A DNA stretch of 64,000 bases, taken from positions 62,001-126,000 of the forward strand of contig NZ_JABJVM010000005.1 of the NCBI RefSeq assembly GCF_013820765.1. Reading direction: 5' to 3'. The stretch is from Paenilisteria rustica. GTDB lineage: Bacteria; Bacillota; Bacilli; Lactobacillales; Listeriaceae. The position numbers and the translations under genes are program-made. Shown piece after piece: positions 26,833 to 35,739 of the stretch. Every line of letters begins with the position of its first letter. Position 1 is the first letter of the stretch. The notes beneath the pieces are model-generated. The model was not told the DNA's origin, ran no database searches, and saw only the letters and a program-made list of their open reading frames with translations.

Positions 26833-27660
26833 TGTATTAGTCGCAATCTTTATGATGATTCCATTTGGATCCTCTAATGTAATCAGAGTATCCGAATCCT
26901 TCTCATAGGCTACATCATATGCTATCAGCCGATCCTCTAGCCTGTCCAATTCTTCTACTTGAATGGAGAAATAAGCAAGACCCGTCTCTAAGTCTGCCAT
27001 TTTAGGCAAATCACGACCAGCCCAAATATTTGTACCAATATGGTGATGATAATCCCCCGAGGCAAAAAATAGTGCAGATGGAATCTCTGTAGTCACTTGG
27101 AAACCTAGAATCGTTTGATAAAATTGGCGCGTGTCTTCTAAATGACTGACTTGCAAATGAATGTGCCCAATGGTTGTATCATTTGGAGCCGCATACCAAT
27201 CGAGTTCAGCTCCCACCATCAATATACCGTCTCCATCGACCTCATTCGTTGCCATAGGAAGGTTTCCAAGCTCATCACGTTGCCACTCATTTCGAGGCCG
27301 ATCCGCATAGACTTCAATCCCATTACCATCAGGATCTCGGAAATATAATGCCTCACTATATATATGATCTCCAGCGCCGTCTATTGGGTAGTTACTTTCC
27401 AACAAATGATGTAAAAAGCTACCAAGTTCAGCTCTACTAGGCAACAAAAAAGCCGTATGATATAGCCCAGTTTTCGCTTGTTTCGGAGCCTTCCCTTGCT
27501 TGATCTCTATCAATTCTAGAAGGACTCGATTATCAACGCCTAATGCTATTTTATCAGCCTCATCCGCTATCACTTTTAACCCGATTATCTCGCTATAAAA
27601 AGCCGCCAATGTATGCTTGCTCTTCGTTTTCAAAACAACTTTTCCTATTTCCATTGTCAT
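26824..27660 (-). CDS. VOC family dioxygenase-like protein (CatE-type, two VOC domains)
   Basis: A 278-residue protein of the bacterial catechol-2,3-dioxygenase (CatE/YfiE) group. Two vicinal-oxygen-chelate modules are visible: one through about residue 120 with YFRDPDGNGIEVY, and one from about 160 with HIHLQV, YHHHIGTNIW and a final LEDPNGIIIKI. Putative metal ligands (His in TGLYHTAFLL, His in the YHHH stretch, Glu in IEVYAD) are retained. The start at 27660 follows AAAGGG at eight bases. The true substrate is unknown. Confidence 0.85.
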   Translation of the reverse strand: MTMEIGKVVLKTKSKHTLAAFYSEIIGLKVIADEADKIALGVDNRVLLELIEIKQGKAPKQAKTGLYHTAFLLPSRAELGSFLHHLLESNYPIDGAGDHIYSEALYFRDPDGNGIEVYADRPRNEWQRDELGNLPMATNEVDGDGILMVGAELDWYAAPNDTTIGHIHLQVSHLEDTRQFYQTILGFQVTTEIPSALFFASGDYHHHIGTNIWAGRDLPKMADLETGLAYFSIQVEELDRLEDRLIAYDVAYEKDSDTLITLEDPNGIIIKIATNTKS

Positions 27661-27745
27661 ATTGGTCACCCTTTCGTTGTAACTAATAACATTACAACAT
27701 ATTACCTGCTAAAAGTCCATCTTCATGCTTACAATTAGTAAGTAA

Positions 27746-27976
27746 TCATTTTTTCTTTTCAAATCCATTCAACTTTCGATATAATATCGAGCGATGAATA
27801 CCTAGCTGTATGGCGGTCTGCGTCATGTTTCCATCATTTCTCTCAATGATTTTTTTGATACAATGGATCTCTACCTCAGACAAGTATGTTTTCAAATCAA
27901 CGAAGCTATCTATATGTTCTTCATAATACATATCGAGCGTAGAAGTAGATTTTTTGGTTTTTTTCACCTTTGCCAA
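27746..27976 (-). CDS. Stand-alone Fis-type helix-turn-helix protein
   Basis: A short protein (76 residues) whose C-terminal half is a Fis/NtrC-type HTH: ECHIKKIIERNDGNMTQTA-like helix followed by LGIHRSILYRKLN (the real residues here are EIHCIKK then NDGNMTQTA). This module normally sits at the end of sigma-54 activators or response regulators; here no AAA+ or receiver domain precedes it. I place the start at the TTG at 27976, which has AGGAGG nine bases upstream. Two ATGs ten codons earlier have no ribosome site. An extended -10 (TGT-TATAAT, minus strand, 28022-28014) lies upstream. Confidence 0.7.
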   Translation of the reverse strand: MAKVKKTKKSTSTLDMYYEEHIDSFVDLKTYLSEVEIHCIKKIIERNDGNMTQTAIQLGIHRSILYRKLNGFEKKK

Positions 27977-28013
27977 ATTTATTCTCCTCCTTGACTTGCT
28001 CATCATTGAACAT

Positions 28014-28022
28014 ATTATAACA
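28014..28022 (-). promoter_or_regulatory. Extended -10 promoter for the Fis-type HTH gene
   Basis: On the minus strand TGT-TATAAT forms an extended -10 element 38 bases before the chosen TTG start. The -35 region is only a T run. Confidence 0.5.
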
Positions 28023-28265
28023 TAAAATTGCCTAAGAAAAAATAAGTAGATTCCCTCTTTATTCTCATAGAACTACATTTTTTCACCATATATAGCCTTG
28101 ATAGAATAAAACTGCCTTATGACCCTCATAAATAAATAATATATATCTGTCACAAATAGATCGATGCGAAAGAATATGGTCTTTATTTATAGTTCTAGAT
28201 TTATATTATGACGATACTTATCCGTCTAGATAGCTATTTACCTCAAGAAAAGACCAGTAAAGTAG

Positions 28266-28274
28266 TGCTATAAT
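28266..28274 (+). promoter_or_regulatory. Extended -10 promoter for the Crp/Fnr gene
   Basis: TGC-TATAAT is a consensus extended -10 element 26 bases before the ATG of the Crp/Fnr-type gene. The 240 bases between the two divergent promoters are AT-rich and show no PrfA-box-like palindrome that I can recognise. Confidence 0.55.
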
Positions 28275-28300
28275 AAGGATATCAAGAAAGGTGGTTAGTT

Positions 28301-28945
28301 ATGAAAGAAAAAATAAAGAGTTTAAAAGAAATTCATTTGGAGAATATGGATCAAGGAAAATTCGACTACAACCATTTTTTAGAGTTCTTACTCACCCATC
28401 GTATCCCCTATAAAAAATGCACTTTAAAAAGAAATACGCACATCTTTATTGAAAATCAACCTTTTAAAAATATTTACTTCATCGAGAGTGGTGTGATTTC
28501 ATGTAATAAAGACCAAAATATCGTTGGTTTTTTGGGAAAGAAAAACATTATCGGTCTCTCTAACCCTTATACTAACGATAACTCCTTTTATACGCTGAAA
28601 GTACTTCAGCCCACAACTGTCTATGAATTTGATAGAGCCGACATGCTAACAACACTGCTAAGTTTCCAAGAAGGCTGGCTATTTTTATATGCAAACAATC
28701 ACAGAAAAGAAGAAATGCTATTCAACAAAACCTTGCTATTACAAGAGGCTGCAGAACATCGTTTGTTGGCGTTACTAAAAGAAGTTGCACATCTCTTTGG
28801 AGACTATCGTGATGGTATTTTATTCATTCCCAATTATTTTTCCAAAACCTTACTTGCTAACTACGCCAATTTAAGCACCAAAACATGTAGCAATCTTTGC
28901 AATGAGTGGACCGAAACCGGAGAATTGGTTTTTGATGGTGACTGA
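28301..28945 (+). CDS. Crp/Fnr family transcriptional regulator (PrfA-like group)
   Basis: A 214-residue regulator. The N-terminal half is a cyclic-nucleotide-binding-type beta barrel (KNIYFIESGVISCNKDQNIVGFLGKKNIIGL), without the Arg-containing phosphate cassette needed for cAMP. A long dimerisation helix and a short C-terminal HTH (LLANYANLSTKTCSNLCNEW) follow. Listeria species carry many such paralogs, PrfA among them. AAGGTGG precedes the ATG. The HTH is followed by only a few residues, shorter than usual. Target genes are unknown. Confidence 0.82.
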   Translation: MKEKIKSLKEIHLENMDQGKFDYNHFLEFLLTHRIPYKKCTLKRNTHIFIENQPFKNIYFIESGVISCNKDQNIVGFLGKKNIIGLSNPYTNDNSFYTLKVLQPTTVYEFDRADMLTTLLSFQEGWLFLYANNHRKEEMLFNKTLLLQEAAEHRLLALLKEVAHLFGDYRDGILFIPNYFSKTLLANYANLSTKTCSNLCNEWTETGELVFDGD

Positions 28946-28957
28946 TTCCATAGTAAA

Positions 28958-28986
28958 GACGATGCGTTGAAAATTCACGCATCGTC
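28958..28986. terminator. Terminator after the Crp/Fnr gene
   Basis: A perfect 9-bp stem GACGATGCG (28958-28966) with CGCATCGTC (28978-28986), then CTTTTTAT. The neighbouring VOC gene is convergent. Confidence 0.85.
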
Positions 28987-28994
28987 CTTTTTAT

Positions 28995-29375
28995 CTAGGC
29001 TGTAATTTCAATCTGATTGCCTTCGCTGTCTAAAATAACACTTTCGTAATAGCCATCGCCAGTTGTTCTTGGGCCGCTCTCTAATCTATATCCATCGTTT
29101 TGGAGCTGCTTCGTTAAAGCGTTCACTTGCTCTTTACTACCAACACAAAAAGCAATATGAGCCCATCCTAGTAGTGGTTTTTCTTTTGCATCGACAATAT
29201 CTGTACGTTGCATGATTTCAAGTCTAGCACCCGTGGGATAGCTAATAAAATAGGAAGAAAAGCCTTTCGCTTCGTTCGTGTATTTGTCGTTCGCGACTCC
29301 TTCGAAATAGGTCGTATAGAAACTCTTCGCTCGCTCAATATCTGCCACCCAAATCGCTACGTGTTCTATCTTCAT
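28995..29375 (-). CDS. VOC family protein (glyoxalase-like)
   Basis: A single-domain vicinal-oxygen-chelate protein of 126 residues. The first strand [16 protein letters not shown] and the last GNQIEITA are typical; His5 and the Glu near the end would be metal ligands, with another His in WAHIAFCV. Many VOC proteins of this size are lactoylglutathione-lyase-like or resistance proteins; the substrate is unknown. Its ATG overlaps the stop of the upstream membrane-protein gene by four bases, so they are coupled. Confidence 0.87.
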   Translation of the reverse strand: MKIEHVAIWVADIERAKSFYTTYFEGVANDKYTNEAKGFSSYFISYPTGARLEIMQRTDIVDAKEKPLLGWAHIAFCVGSKEQVNALTKQLQNDGYRLESGPRTTGDGYYESVILDSEGNQIEITA

Positions 29376-30109
29376 TTTACCACTCCTTCTTTCGGTTTTT
29401 TCTTCTTAAATTCAAAATTTTTCATCCATGGTCGACCTTTTTTCAGTGACCAGTAGCCGATGAGGACGAAGACAAGTGAACCAAGGACGTCCACAATAAT
29501 ATCGCCCATCGTGTCAGCTAATGCCGCGCGACCAACAAGTGGTGTGCCGTTCGACATCTCGTAACGCTGCATATTTAGATTCATTATACCGTCAAATGTA
29601 TACTCGTAGATCTCCCAAAAAGCGCCCAATGTAACGGCGAAACAGAATGCAAAGATAGAGATAAAGCCAGGTTTCATTTTCATCACGACGTGTTTATCAT
29701 TGTTGAGCAAGTTGACGAATGAAAAACCGATAGCACCGAGCATGGCGCCACTAAATGTATGCAGAATTTTGTCCCAATGAGGAACTGTAGAGTAGAATTT
29801 TTGAACGGTACCTAGATAAATTGATGCGTACAAAAAGACTAAAAATAAAATATAGACCAAACCCGGAATTTCAAATTTAAATCGGTGGGATAAAATTGTT
29901 GGTAATAATAGAATAATGACTCCCAGTACACATTCAAACAACAAGAAAATATAGTCGCTTCGCAGTGTCACTTTCGGCTGTCCCGGCGTTTGTTCTACTG
30001 GCGCTAGGAAAATTTCAACCGTAATAAAAATCATTGAAATCCCCATCGAGACGAAAATAAAAATTGCAATCCATTGTGAAATACTGAGCCCCTTAAGCTT
30101 TTTTAACAT
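29372..30109 (-). CDS. DUF2238-like integral membrane protein
   Basis: A 245-residue membrane protein with about seven helices. Polar membrane residues recall the DUF2238/YjdF group: [18 protein letters not shown] and [13 protein letters not shown] followed by [13 protein letters not shown]. The conserved His, Asp and Glu suggest an enzyme or transporter, but the function is unknown. I use the ATG at 30109, nine bases after GGGAG; the ATG at 30118 directly abuts that site. The VOC gene follows with a four-base overlap. Confidence 0.78.
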   Translation of the reverse strand: MLKKLKGLSISQWIAIFIFVSMGISMIFITVEIFLAPVEQTPGQPKVTLRSDYIFLLFECVLGVIILLLPTILSHRFKFEIPGLVYILFLVFLYASIYLGTVQKFYSTVPHWDKILHTFSGAMLGAIGFSFVNLLNNDKHVVMKMKPGFISIFAFCFAVTLGAFWEIYEYTFDGIMNLNMQRYEMSNGTPLVGRAALADTMGDIIVDVLGSLVFVLIGYWSLKKGRPWMKNFEFKKKKPKEGVVK

Positions 30110-30174
30110 TGTTTTCATCTCCCATTCTTACATAATAGCTAATACGTCTTTCATTATAGCAGAGTTTAGGAATA

Positions 30175-31050
30175 TTATCCTATCTCACCAACAAATACTG
30201 CTGTGCCTGTAATTTCGATGGCGTAAGTTGTTTCCTTTTTATGAATATGGACCATGACTTTTCCATCACGACCGACTTCAACGCCTTGTTCTACCACAAT
30301 GTCCAGCGATTCATCAAAATCAGGCGCAATGTACTTCGCGTAGTAAGCTCCCATAACACCAGATGCTGTTCCTGTCACTGGGTCCTCTATTGTTCCAGAA
30401 AATGGAGATGAGAAATGTCTAGCGTGCATTGCGGCATCAGTATCCATCGTCTCCAAACAAAAAGGATGAATGGAAGCGCGCGGCATCTCTTGAAGGAGAT
30501 CGGGGAACTTAGCATTATCTGGCTTCATCTTTTGGAAGCTGGTTAGTTTTTTTATTGGCACGAGTAATGTCCAGATTCCCGTGCTTCCATACATTATCGG
30601 CCATTCATCAGTGAGATCCTGCTCTACTAGTCCGATTACTTGTGCTAAATCTGCACGGGAACCTAAGAAAGCTTCAAAAACTGGTGTTGCTTGTTGCATA
30701 GTCATCCAAAGTTGTCCATCTTTCGAATACTTACTTTTTATTGTCAAAATACCTGCTTTAGTCTCTACCCGTATTTCGGCTTTTTCAGTCAAAAATTGAT
30801 GCTCGCTTAATGCACAAATTGCAGCCATCGTTCCGTGACCACAAAGATTCATCTCATGTCCTGGCGTAAAATAGCGCAACTTGATATCTGCTATCTCTGA
30901 TTTCATTGCAAAAGCAGTTTCATTAAAACCTACTTGTGAGGCGATTTTTTGCATATCCTCTGAACTTAAATTATCTGCCTCCAATACAACACCTGCTGGA
31001 TTCCCTTTGCCCGGTACTTTACTAAACGCGTCATAATGATACACTTTCAT
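30175..31050 (-). CDS. PhzF family isomerase/epimerase
   Basis: A 291-residue protein of the diaminopimelate-epimerase-like PhzF fold, two similar halves. The first-half motif FNETAFAM carries the catalytic Glu, and PGHEMNLCGHGTMAA and EDPVTGTASGVMGAYY are the substrate-binding loops of the two halves. Firmicute homologs are mostly uncharacterised, so a role in phenazine synthesis is not implied. The start at 31050 is preceded by AGGAGTG; the frame stays open further upstream without a site. Confidence 0.9.
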   Translation of the reverse strand: MKVYHYDAFSKVPGKGNPAGVVLEADNLSSEDMQKIASQVGFNETAFAMKSEIADIKLRYFTPGHEMNLCGHGTMAAICALSEHQFLTEKAEIRVETKAGILTIKSKYSKDGQLWMTMQQATPVFEAFLGSRADLAQVIGLVEQDLTDEWPIMYGSTGIWTLLVPIKKLTSFQKMKPDNAKFPDLLQEMPRASIHPFCLETMDTDAAMHARHFSSPFSGTIEDPVTGTASGVMGAYYAKYIAPDFDESLDIVVEQGVEVGRDGKVMVHIHKKETTYAIEITGTAVFVGEIG

Positions 31051-31176
31051 TTCCACAGCACTCCTTTTCCTCAAATTATAGCATGTATTTCCCGGGAAAT
31101 AATCATATATCGTCAAACTAGCGTCACATACGGATGCTATAGTTGCCTTTGAACCGACACAAGGAGGAATAGAGAT

Positions 31177-33504
31177 ATGAAAAAAATGATGATAGCAGGT
31201 ATTGCGCTGTTTCTACTAATCAGCACTGCTTGCTCACACGAATCAAACGCGAAGACACCATCACAAATTGACAAAGCAAACAATAAACGAATCGAATATG
31301 CTCAAGGCGATTTCACATATGAGGCTATCCCTGAAACATTCACCTTGACAGTAACAAAGGATGGCACGACCGAAACAATTGCCGAACCACAAAAAAAGCG
31401 TAAGGTCACAAATCTCAAAAAAACAGCGACCGAAACAAGTTGGGATTACCCTGATGATAAGTTCCACGTTTCTATCAAAAAACAAGCGAAATCACTGAAC
31501 GTTAAGATCCATTCTACAAATCCAAAAACATCTCAGCTAGAATGGCCACGTGTCAATGCCCCTACTTATACACTACCAATTTCAGAAGGAAAGCAGATTC
31601 CGCAACATGATGCTGCTTGGAAAAAATATTTTACAACAGATAATGAGCAAACAATGAATGAATATTTTTCGATGAAGTTCTTCACATTGAATAAGGAAAA
31701 ATTCGCTGTATCTTATATTTTACCTGACACCTTTAATAATGACATTTCATTCCATACAGATCCCGCGATTCAGTTTAGCATCAATCATACGTTTTCCTCT
31801 GTAAACAAAGAGAAAGTTTATAAATATAGTATTTTTATCACAGAAAATGATCCTGTAGCCATCGCCAAAAACTATCAAAATTATATAAAAGACCATCATC
31901 AATTTACCACATTAGCTGAAAAAGAGAAGCAAAATCCTGAGATAAAAAAACTATATGGGGCACCCCACGCTTATCTATGGAATAGTCGCATTTTAACTAG
32001 TGCCGATATGCATTGGAACAAATTGCAGACTTCCATCGAGGATCCCCTTTTTGATTGGATGGGGAATCTGCTTGATAGATATGGGGAAGACGGAGCAACA
32101 GAATACAGGAAGGTTCTGACTAATATTAAAAACGGCGAGATGTACCAATATGAAAAAAATATGATACTGAATTCACTCCAATATATTCTTCAAATGCCTC
32201 AACTGTACAGTCCAACTATCTTTAAAAATCCTGATGCTACGGCTAAAAAATATATCGACAAAGGTATAGCTAAGTTGAACGAGCAAGAGCTTTATGATTT
32301 AAACAAGCATCTGATAGCTAGCCATATTAAGGACTTGACCACTCCCGTTCGTGAATGGGGTCAATCTAATTCTACTGCTATCATTCAAGAAATGAAGCAA
32401 GCTGGAATAAAAAATGCTTGGATTGGTCTTCCCAATTGGGTGAACGGTCTAATGAATCCCACTGCTGTCAATACCGCGGCTGGTGCAGGCTATCTCGTAG
32501 GCCCATACGATTCTTATCAATCGATTCAACAAAATGCGAGTATCGACTGGAATACTGCTTCCTTCCCAGATCCGAAGCTGTATGAAGATGCTACTGTGGA
32601 AAATGAGCAAGGCGAGAAGCTGACAGGTTTTCTCGGTAAAGGTCGCAAGTTGAATCCAACGCTCGTTTTTAATGCTGTTAAAACGCGTGTCAATGGTATT
32701 TTGGCAGAAGGAATTGCCTTTAATTCATGGTTTATGGACGTCGATGCTGCGGGTGAACTTCATGAGGATTTCGCAAAATCACACCCTACGACACAAAAAG
32801 AAGATGCTGCGGCTCGGATGAAGCGCCTCGATTATCTGAATAAAAAAGGTTTTGTTATCGGCTCAGAAGGTGGTAATGATTACGCTGCCTCACATATTGC
32901 TTTTGCACACGGTTTGGAGACGCCTGTCATTAAATGGGGTGATCCTGATATGCGTGAAAAGGAGGACAGTCCCTATTTTATCGGGAAATATGCCTCGATG
33001 GACGGCTCCATCCCAACGCGTTATAGTAAAATTGTTCCGATTAAAGAGGGTTATAAGCCAATCTATACGAGCCCCGTGTACTCCATTCCACTTTTCAAAT
33101 TGGTGTATAATCGTTCTGTGATTACAACGCATCACTGGGAATGGGATAGTTACAAAATCAAAGAACAGACCGGCGAGCGTCGTCTCAAGGAATATTTGTA
33201 CAACACGCCGCCCTTGTTCCATCTTGATGAAGCGAACTGGGAGTTGCACCGTGCTGATATCACGGCAAACATGAAAAACTGGACGCCATTCCAACAAGAA
33301 GCATTACGCCATGAAATGACCAATTTCCAAATACTTGATGCAGAACGTCTTGTCCAAAAAACAGAATTTGGCTCCACCTTGCAAGTTATCGCCAATTTTT
33401 CAACTAAAGATTTCAAAACGGATCATGGGAACATTCAGGCACACACCGCATTGATTATCAATAATGGCAAGAAGACCATGATTTCAACAAATAATCTGGA
33501 CTAA
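31177..33504 (+). CDS. Large lipoprotein, glycoside-hydrolase-like
   Basis: A 775-residue exported lipoprotein. The signal peptide ends in a lipobox with Cys19 (STAC). An N-terminal beta-rich region (about 40-240) precedes a larger alpha/beta part that looks like a TIM-barrel glycosidase: SWFMDVDAAGELHEDF at about residue 515-530 and IGSEGGNDYA at about 562-571 carry acidic residues placed as in carbohydrate-active enzymes. It resembles secreted glycosidase-like proteins of the DUF5696/GH101-type group, but I cannot fix the family. AAGGAGG precedes the ATG. No sugar transporter is adjacent. It is divergent from the PhzF gene and ends in its own terminator. Confidence 0.68.
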   Translation: MKKMMIAGIALFLLISTACSHESNAKTPSQIDKANNKRIEYAQGDFTYEAIPETFTLTVTKDGTTETIAEPQKKRKVTNLKKTATETSWDYPDDKFHVSIKKQAKSLNVKIHSTNPKTSQLEWPRVNAPTYTLPISEGKQIPQHDAAWKKYFTTDNEQTMNEYFSMKFFTLNKEKFAVSYILPDTFNNDISFHTDPAIQFSINHTFSSVNKEKVYKYSIFITENDPVAIAKNYQNYIKDHHQFTTLAEKEKQNPEIKKLYGAPHAYLWNSRILTSADMHWNKLQTSIEDPLFDWMGNLLDRYGEDGATEYRKVLTNIKNGEMYQYEKNMILNSLQYILQMPQLYSPTIFKNPDATAKKYIDKGIAKLNEQELYDLNKHLIASHIKDLTTPVREWGQSNSTAIIQEMKQAGIKNAWIGLPNWVNGLMNPTAVNTAAGAGYLVGPYDSYQSIQQNASIDWNTASFPDPKLYEDATVENEQGEKLTGFLGKGRKLNPTLVFNAVKTRVNGILAEGIAFNSWFMDVDAAGELHEDFAKSHPTTQKEDAAARMKRLDYLNKKGFVIGSEGGNDYAASHIAFAHGLETPVIKWGDPDMREKEDSPYFIGKYASMDGSIPTRYSKIVPIKEGYKPIYTSPVYSIPLFKLVYNRSVITTHHWEWDSYKIKEQTGERRLKEYLYNTPPLFHLDEANWELHRADITANMKNWTPFQQEALRHEMTNFQILDAERLVQKTEFGSTLQVIANFSTKDFKTDHGNIQAHTALIINNGKKTMISTNNLD

Positions 33505-33540
33505 GATTATCGTATTTACTTGAATTAGATAAGAAAAAAA

Positions 33541-33567
33541 AGCTGGGAATCTGTCATAATCCCAGCT
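33541..33567. terminator. Terminator after the lipoprotein gene
   Basis: A perfect 8-bp stem AGCTGGGA (33541-33548) with TCCCAGCT (33560-33567) extends into flanking A and T runs, so it works for both convergent genes. Confidence 0.88.
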
Positions 33568-33590
33568 TTTTCATTATGAATAATGCAATA

Positions 33591-33803
33591 CTATTTATCC
33601 ATCTCTTCTTGCAATTCTCTTTGTCTCTCTTTAAACATATCGATTGTTTTTTGGAGTCTTTGTTGCTGTTCCTCTGTTTGCGCCCGCATACGATCGATAA
33701 TTACTTGAAATGCCTCGGAGCATTCCTCCCAAACCGTATCTTTCTCGCCATCTTTCAATGCATCCCGTGATTGCATATAAATAGCACCATCCTTTGTTTT
33801 CAT
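33591..33803 (-). CDS. Small charged coiled-coil protein
   Basis: A 70-residue hydrophilic protein. The second half is a continuous charged helix rich in Gln, Glu, Arg and Lys (EEQQQRLQKTIDMFKERQ). No family recognised. The start at 33803 (MKTKDG) is chosen by composition, since the frame upstream reads into hydrophobic, non-coding-like sequence. The ribosome site is poor (AAGG 14 bases upstream), which lowers confidence. Confidence 0.5.
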   Translation of the reverse strand: MKTKDGAIYMQSRDALKDGEKDTVWEECSEAFQVIIDRMRAQTEEQQQRLQKTIDMFKERQRELQEEMDK

Positions 33804-33886
33804 TTTTCTATATCTATCGTACCTTGCAATTATAACAAATAATGTATGAATTAGCCAAGCAAAAAATTGTGACTTATTATCCAAAA

Positions 33887-33937
33887 AATAAAGCGACGTC
33901 GCAACCCCCATTTGGGAATCGTAACGTCGCATTTATT
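33887..33937 (-). terminator. Terminator after the amino-acid permease gene
   Basis: On the minus strand the arms 33937-33925 and 33898-33887 pair (core GCGACG with CGTCGC plus A-T pairs, one bulge), followed by TTTTTGG. The stem begins within the stop codon of the permease gene. Confidence 0.75.
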
Positions 33938-35432
33938 AGCTACCTTTTTTTGTTCTCATCAAGTAGGTTTCGTACAGAACGTATGCAACAATCGCAAAAA
34001 CAACTGGTCCTGCAATCATCCAAATTGTACTGCTATAATCTCCATTTAACGATGGATTAATAATCGTGAAGACATTAGCGAACCCTACAACAATCAAAAC
34101 TACTGCTGTGCCAAGATACGTTTGCCATTTCTTTTTATAGATGACGAATTCTCGACTCAGTCCTTTTTTCGCTTTAAAGAATGGGAATGCGAAAGCTAAA
34201 AATAGGTATGGTAATGTCATCGATACGTTTGCCATCAGTGTTAATTTATTGTAGAACGCAGAGGCATTGTCCCCACCAAATGAGGCTAGTAAAATAATGA
34301 TTATTACCGCTAAACATTGCGTCCACATCGCGAATTCTGGCATATTTGCCTTATTCATCCGTGTCATTTTTTTCGGCCATACTTTTGCTGGTGTTCCTTG
34401 AATCAAAGTCTTCAGCGGTGAGTAAATAAGTGTGAAAAAGGCTCCTGTGTATGCTAGGAACATGGATAGACCGGTGATTCGCGCAAACCAAGTTCCGATT
34501 GAAGCTGCGGTTGTAGCGCTCAAATGAAAGGCATTTCCGAGTTCAAAACCTAGATTATACATCAAGACATATGTGATGTTTCCAAGGTTCGTCGTTTTGC
34601 CACTGAGTACTTGTAACCAGTTCGCGCTTACACCCCAAAGGAAAATCCCCAAGGCATAGCCAACTGAAATAATGATTGCTGAAATAATAACCCCTTTTGG
34701 AAAGTTCTTTTCTGGATTCTTCGTTTGATCGACCAAGCCTCCAACAGCCTCAATACCACCGTACGCAAAAATCGCAAATACGACAAAGGAAAGCGTGGCA
34801 AGCGGTGTGACGTAGGATGGGTTTGGCGATTCTACAAAGGACGACCAGCCTGTGATTGGTTGGGCAAATTCCCCACCGTTAAGAATAATGATTAGTACGC
34901 TGACAAGGAGTAAAACTAGGTTCAAACCTGTAACGGCAATCCCTCCGACTGCTGTTACTTTTGAAATTTGCTTTAGACCCCGAGATGCGAAAAATGTGAT
35001 GACGATCATCCAAACAATCGCTAATACTCCAACAGTTTGCGTTGGTGACAGCGAGAATAAACGCCATTCTTGTGTTTTGTCGCCACCAAAAATGAATGTG
35101 GAAAGCGGAATCCAAACTTTTGACGATGTGCTTACCATCCAAATAACGTACGATGCAAACCACATAAACGTTCCAATAAAAGCGAAACGTGGCCCAACGC
35201 TGTCATTCATCCAAGAAAAAATACCGCCTTGTTCATTTTTGTAGGTAGAACCGAATTCTGCCATCATCAATGCGTACGGAATGAAGAAGCAGATGGCCGA
35301 GAAGATATACCATGGAATGGCACCATATCCCATCAAATAAAACGCAGATGGGCTGTTTGCGAAACCGAATACCGACGTGAAAATCATCAGTATTAGGCCT
35401 ATTAATGTTAACTTTTTCACTTGTGTTGTCAT
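33936..35432 (-). CDS. APC family amino acid permease (YjeM/GadC-like)
   Basis: A 498-residue transporter with 12 or more helices. The N-terminal IFTSVFGFANSPSAFYLMGYGAIPWYI helix pair and EFGSTYKNEQGGIFSWM loop are typical of the glutamate/GABA-antiporter-like subgroup of the APC superfamily that includes YjeM. The substrate is probably an amino acid, not specified. A strong GGGGGG site precedes the ATG, and a TATAAT promoter lies 28 bases upstream of that start. Monocistronic. Confidence 0.87.
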   Translation of the reverse strand: MTTQVKKLTLIGLILMIFTSVFGFANSPSAFYLMGYGAIPWYIFSAICFFIPYALMMAEFGSTYKNEQGGIFSWMNDSVGPRFAFIGTFMWFASYVIWMVSTSSKVWIPLSTFIFGGDKTQEWRLFSLSPTQTVGVLAIVWMIVITFFASRGLKQISKVTAVGGIAVTGLNLVLLLVSVLIIILNGGEFAQPITGWSSFVESPNPSYVTPLATLSFVVFAIFAYGGIEAVGGLVDQTKNPEKNFPKGVIISAIIISVGYALGIFLWGVSANWLQVLSGKTTNLGNITYVLMYNLGFELGNAFHLSATTAASIGTWFARITGLSMFLAYTGAFFTLIYSPLKTLIQGTPAKVWPKKMTRMNKANMPEFAMWTQCLAVIIIILLASFGGDNASAFYNKLTLMANVSMTLPYLFLAFAFPFFKAKKGLSREFVIYKKKWQTYLGTAVVLIVVGFANVFTIINPSLNGDYSSTIWMIAGPVVFAIVAYVLYETYLMRTKKGS

Positions 35433-35459
35433 GTGTGTCCCCCCACTTTTTATTGTTCA

Positions 35460-35488
35460 ATTATATTGTGATGAAATTTTACGCTAAA
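35460..35488 (-). promoter_or_regulatory. Putative promoter of the APC permease gene
   Basis: On the minus strand TTTAGC (35488-35483), a 17-bp spacer and TATAAT (35465-35460) precede the permease start by 27 bases. Confidence 0.5.
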
Positions 35489-35686
35489 AGTAATTAAAAC
35501 TACATTTGTCTGATAATTATTATACAATAGACTGATTTTTAATTTCGTAATTCTAATAGAGTATTACATGTTAGCAAAAGGATTATACCATATTTAAGGG
35601 TTCTCGGTCATCCATTTATTGACCTATTTTGTTGGATGTATTTTACATTTTTAGTTATACCTGATATTTTTCAACTAATGAGCACT
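35489..35686. other. AT-rich intergenic sequence
   Basis: Between the permease promoter and the cardiolipin synthase terminator I see no gene or repeat. Together with the flanking signals the whole gap is just over 300 bases. Confidence 0.5.
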
Positions 35687-35732
35687 AAAAAAACTATCAA
35701 CCGATTTAGTTTTCACTACAAAAGGTTGACAG
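35687..35732 (-). terminator. Terminator after cardiolipin synthase
   Basis: On the minus strand CTGTCAACC (35732-35724) pairs with GGTTGATAG (35702-35694) with one G-T wobble, and T7 follows. Confidence 0.85.
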
Positions 35733-35739
35733 CTTTATT

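Noticed and set aside
28007-28300. PrfA-box-like palindrome between the Fis-type and Crp/Fnr genes
   Set aside because: No TTAACA/TGTTAA pair at the right spacing is present.
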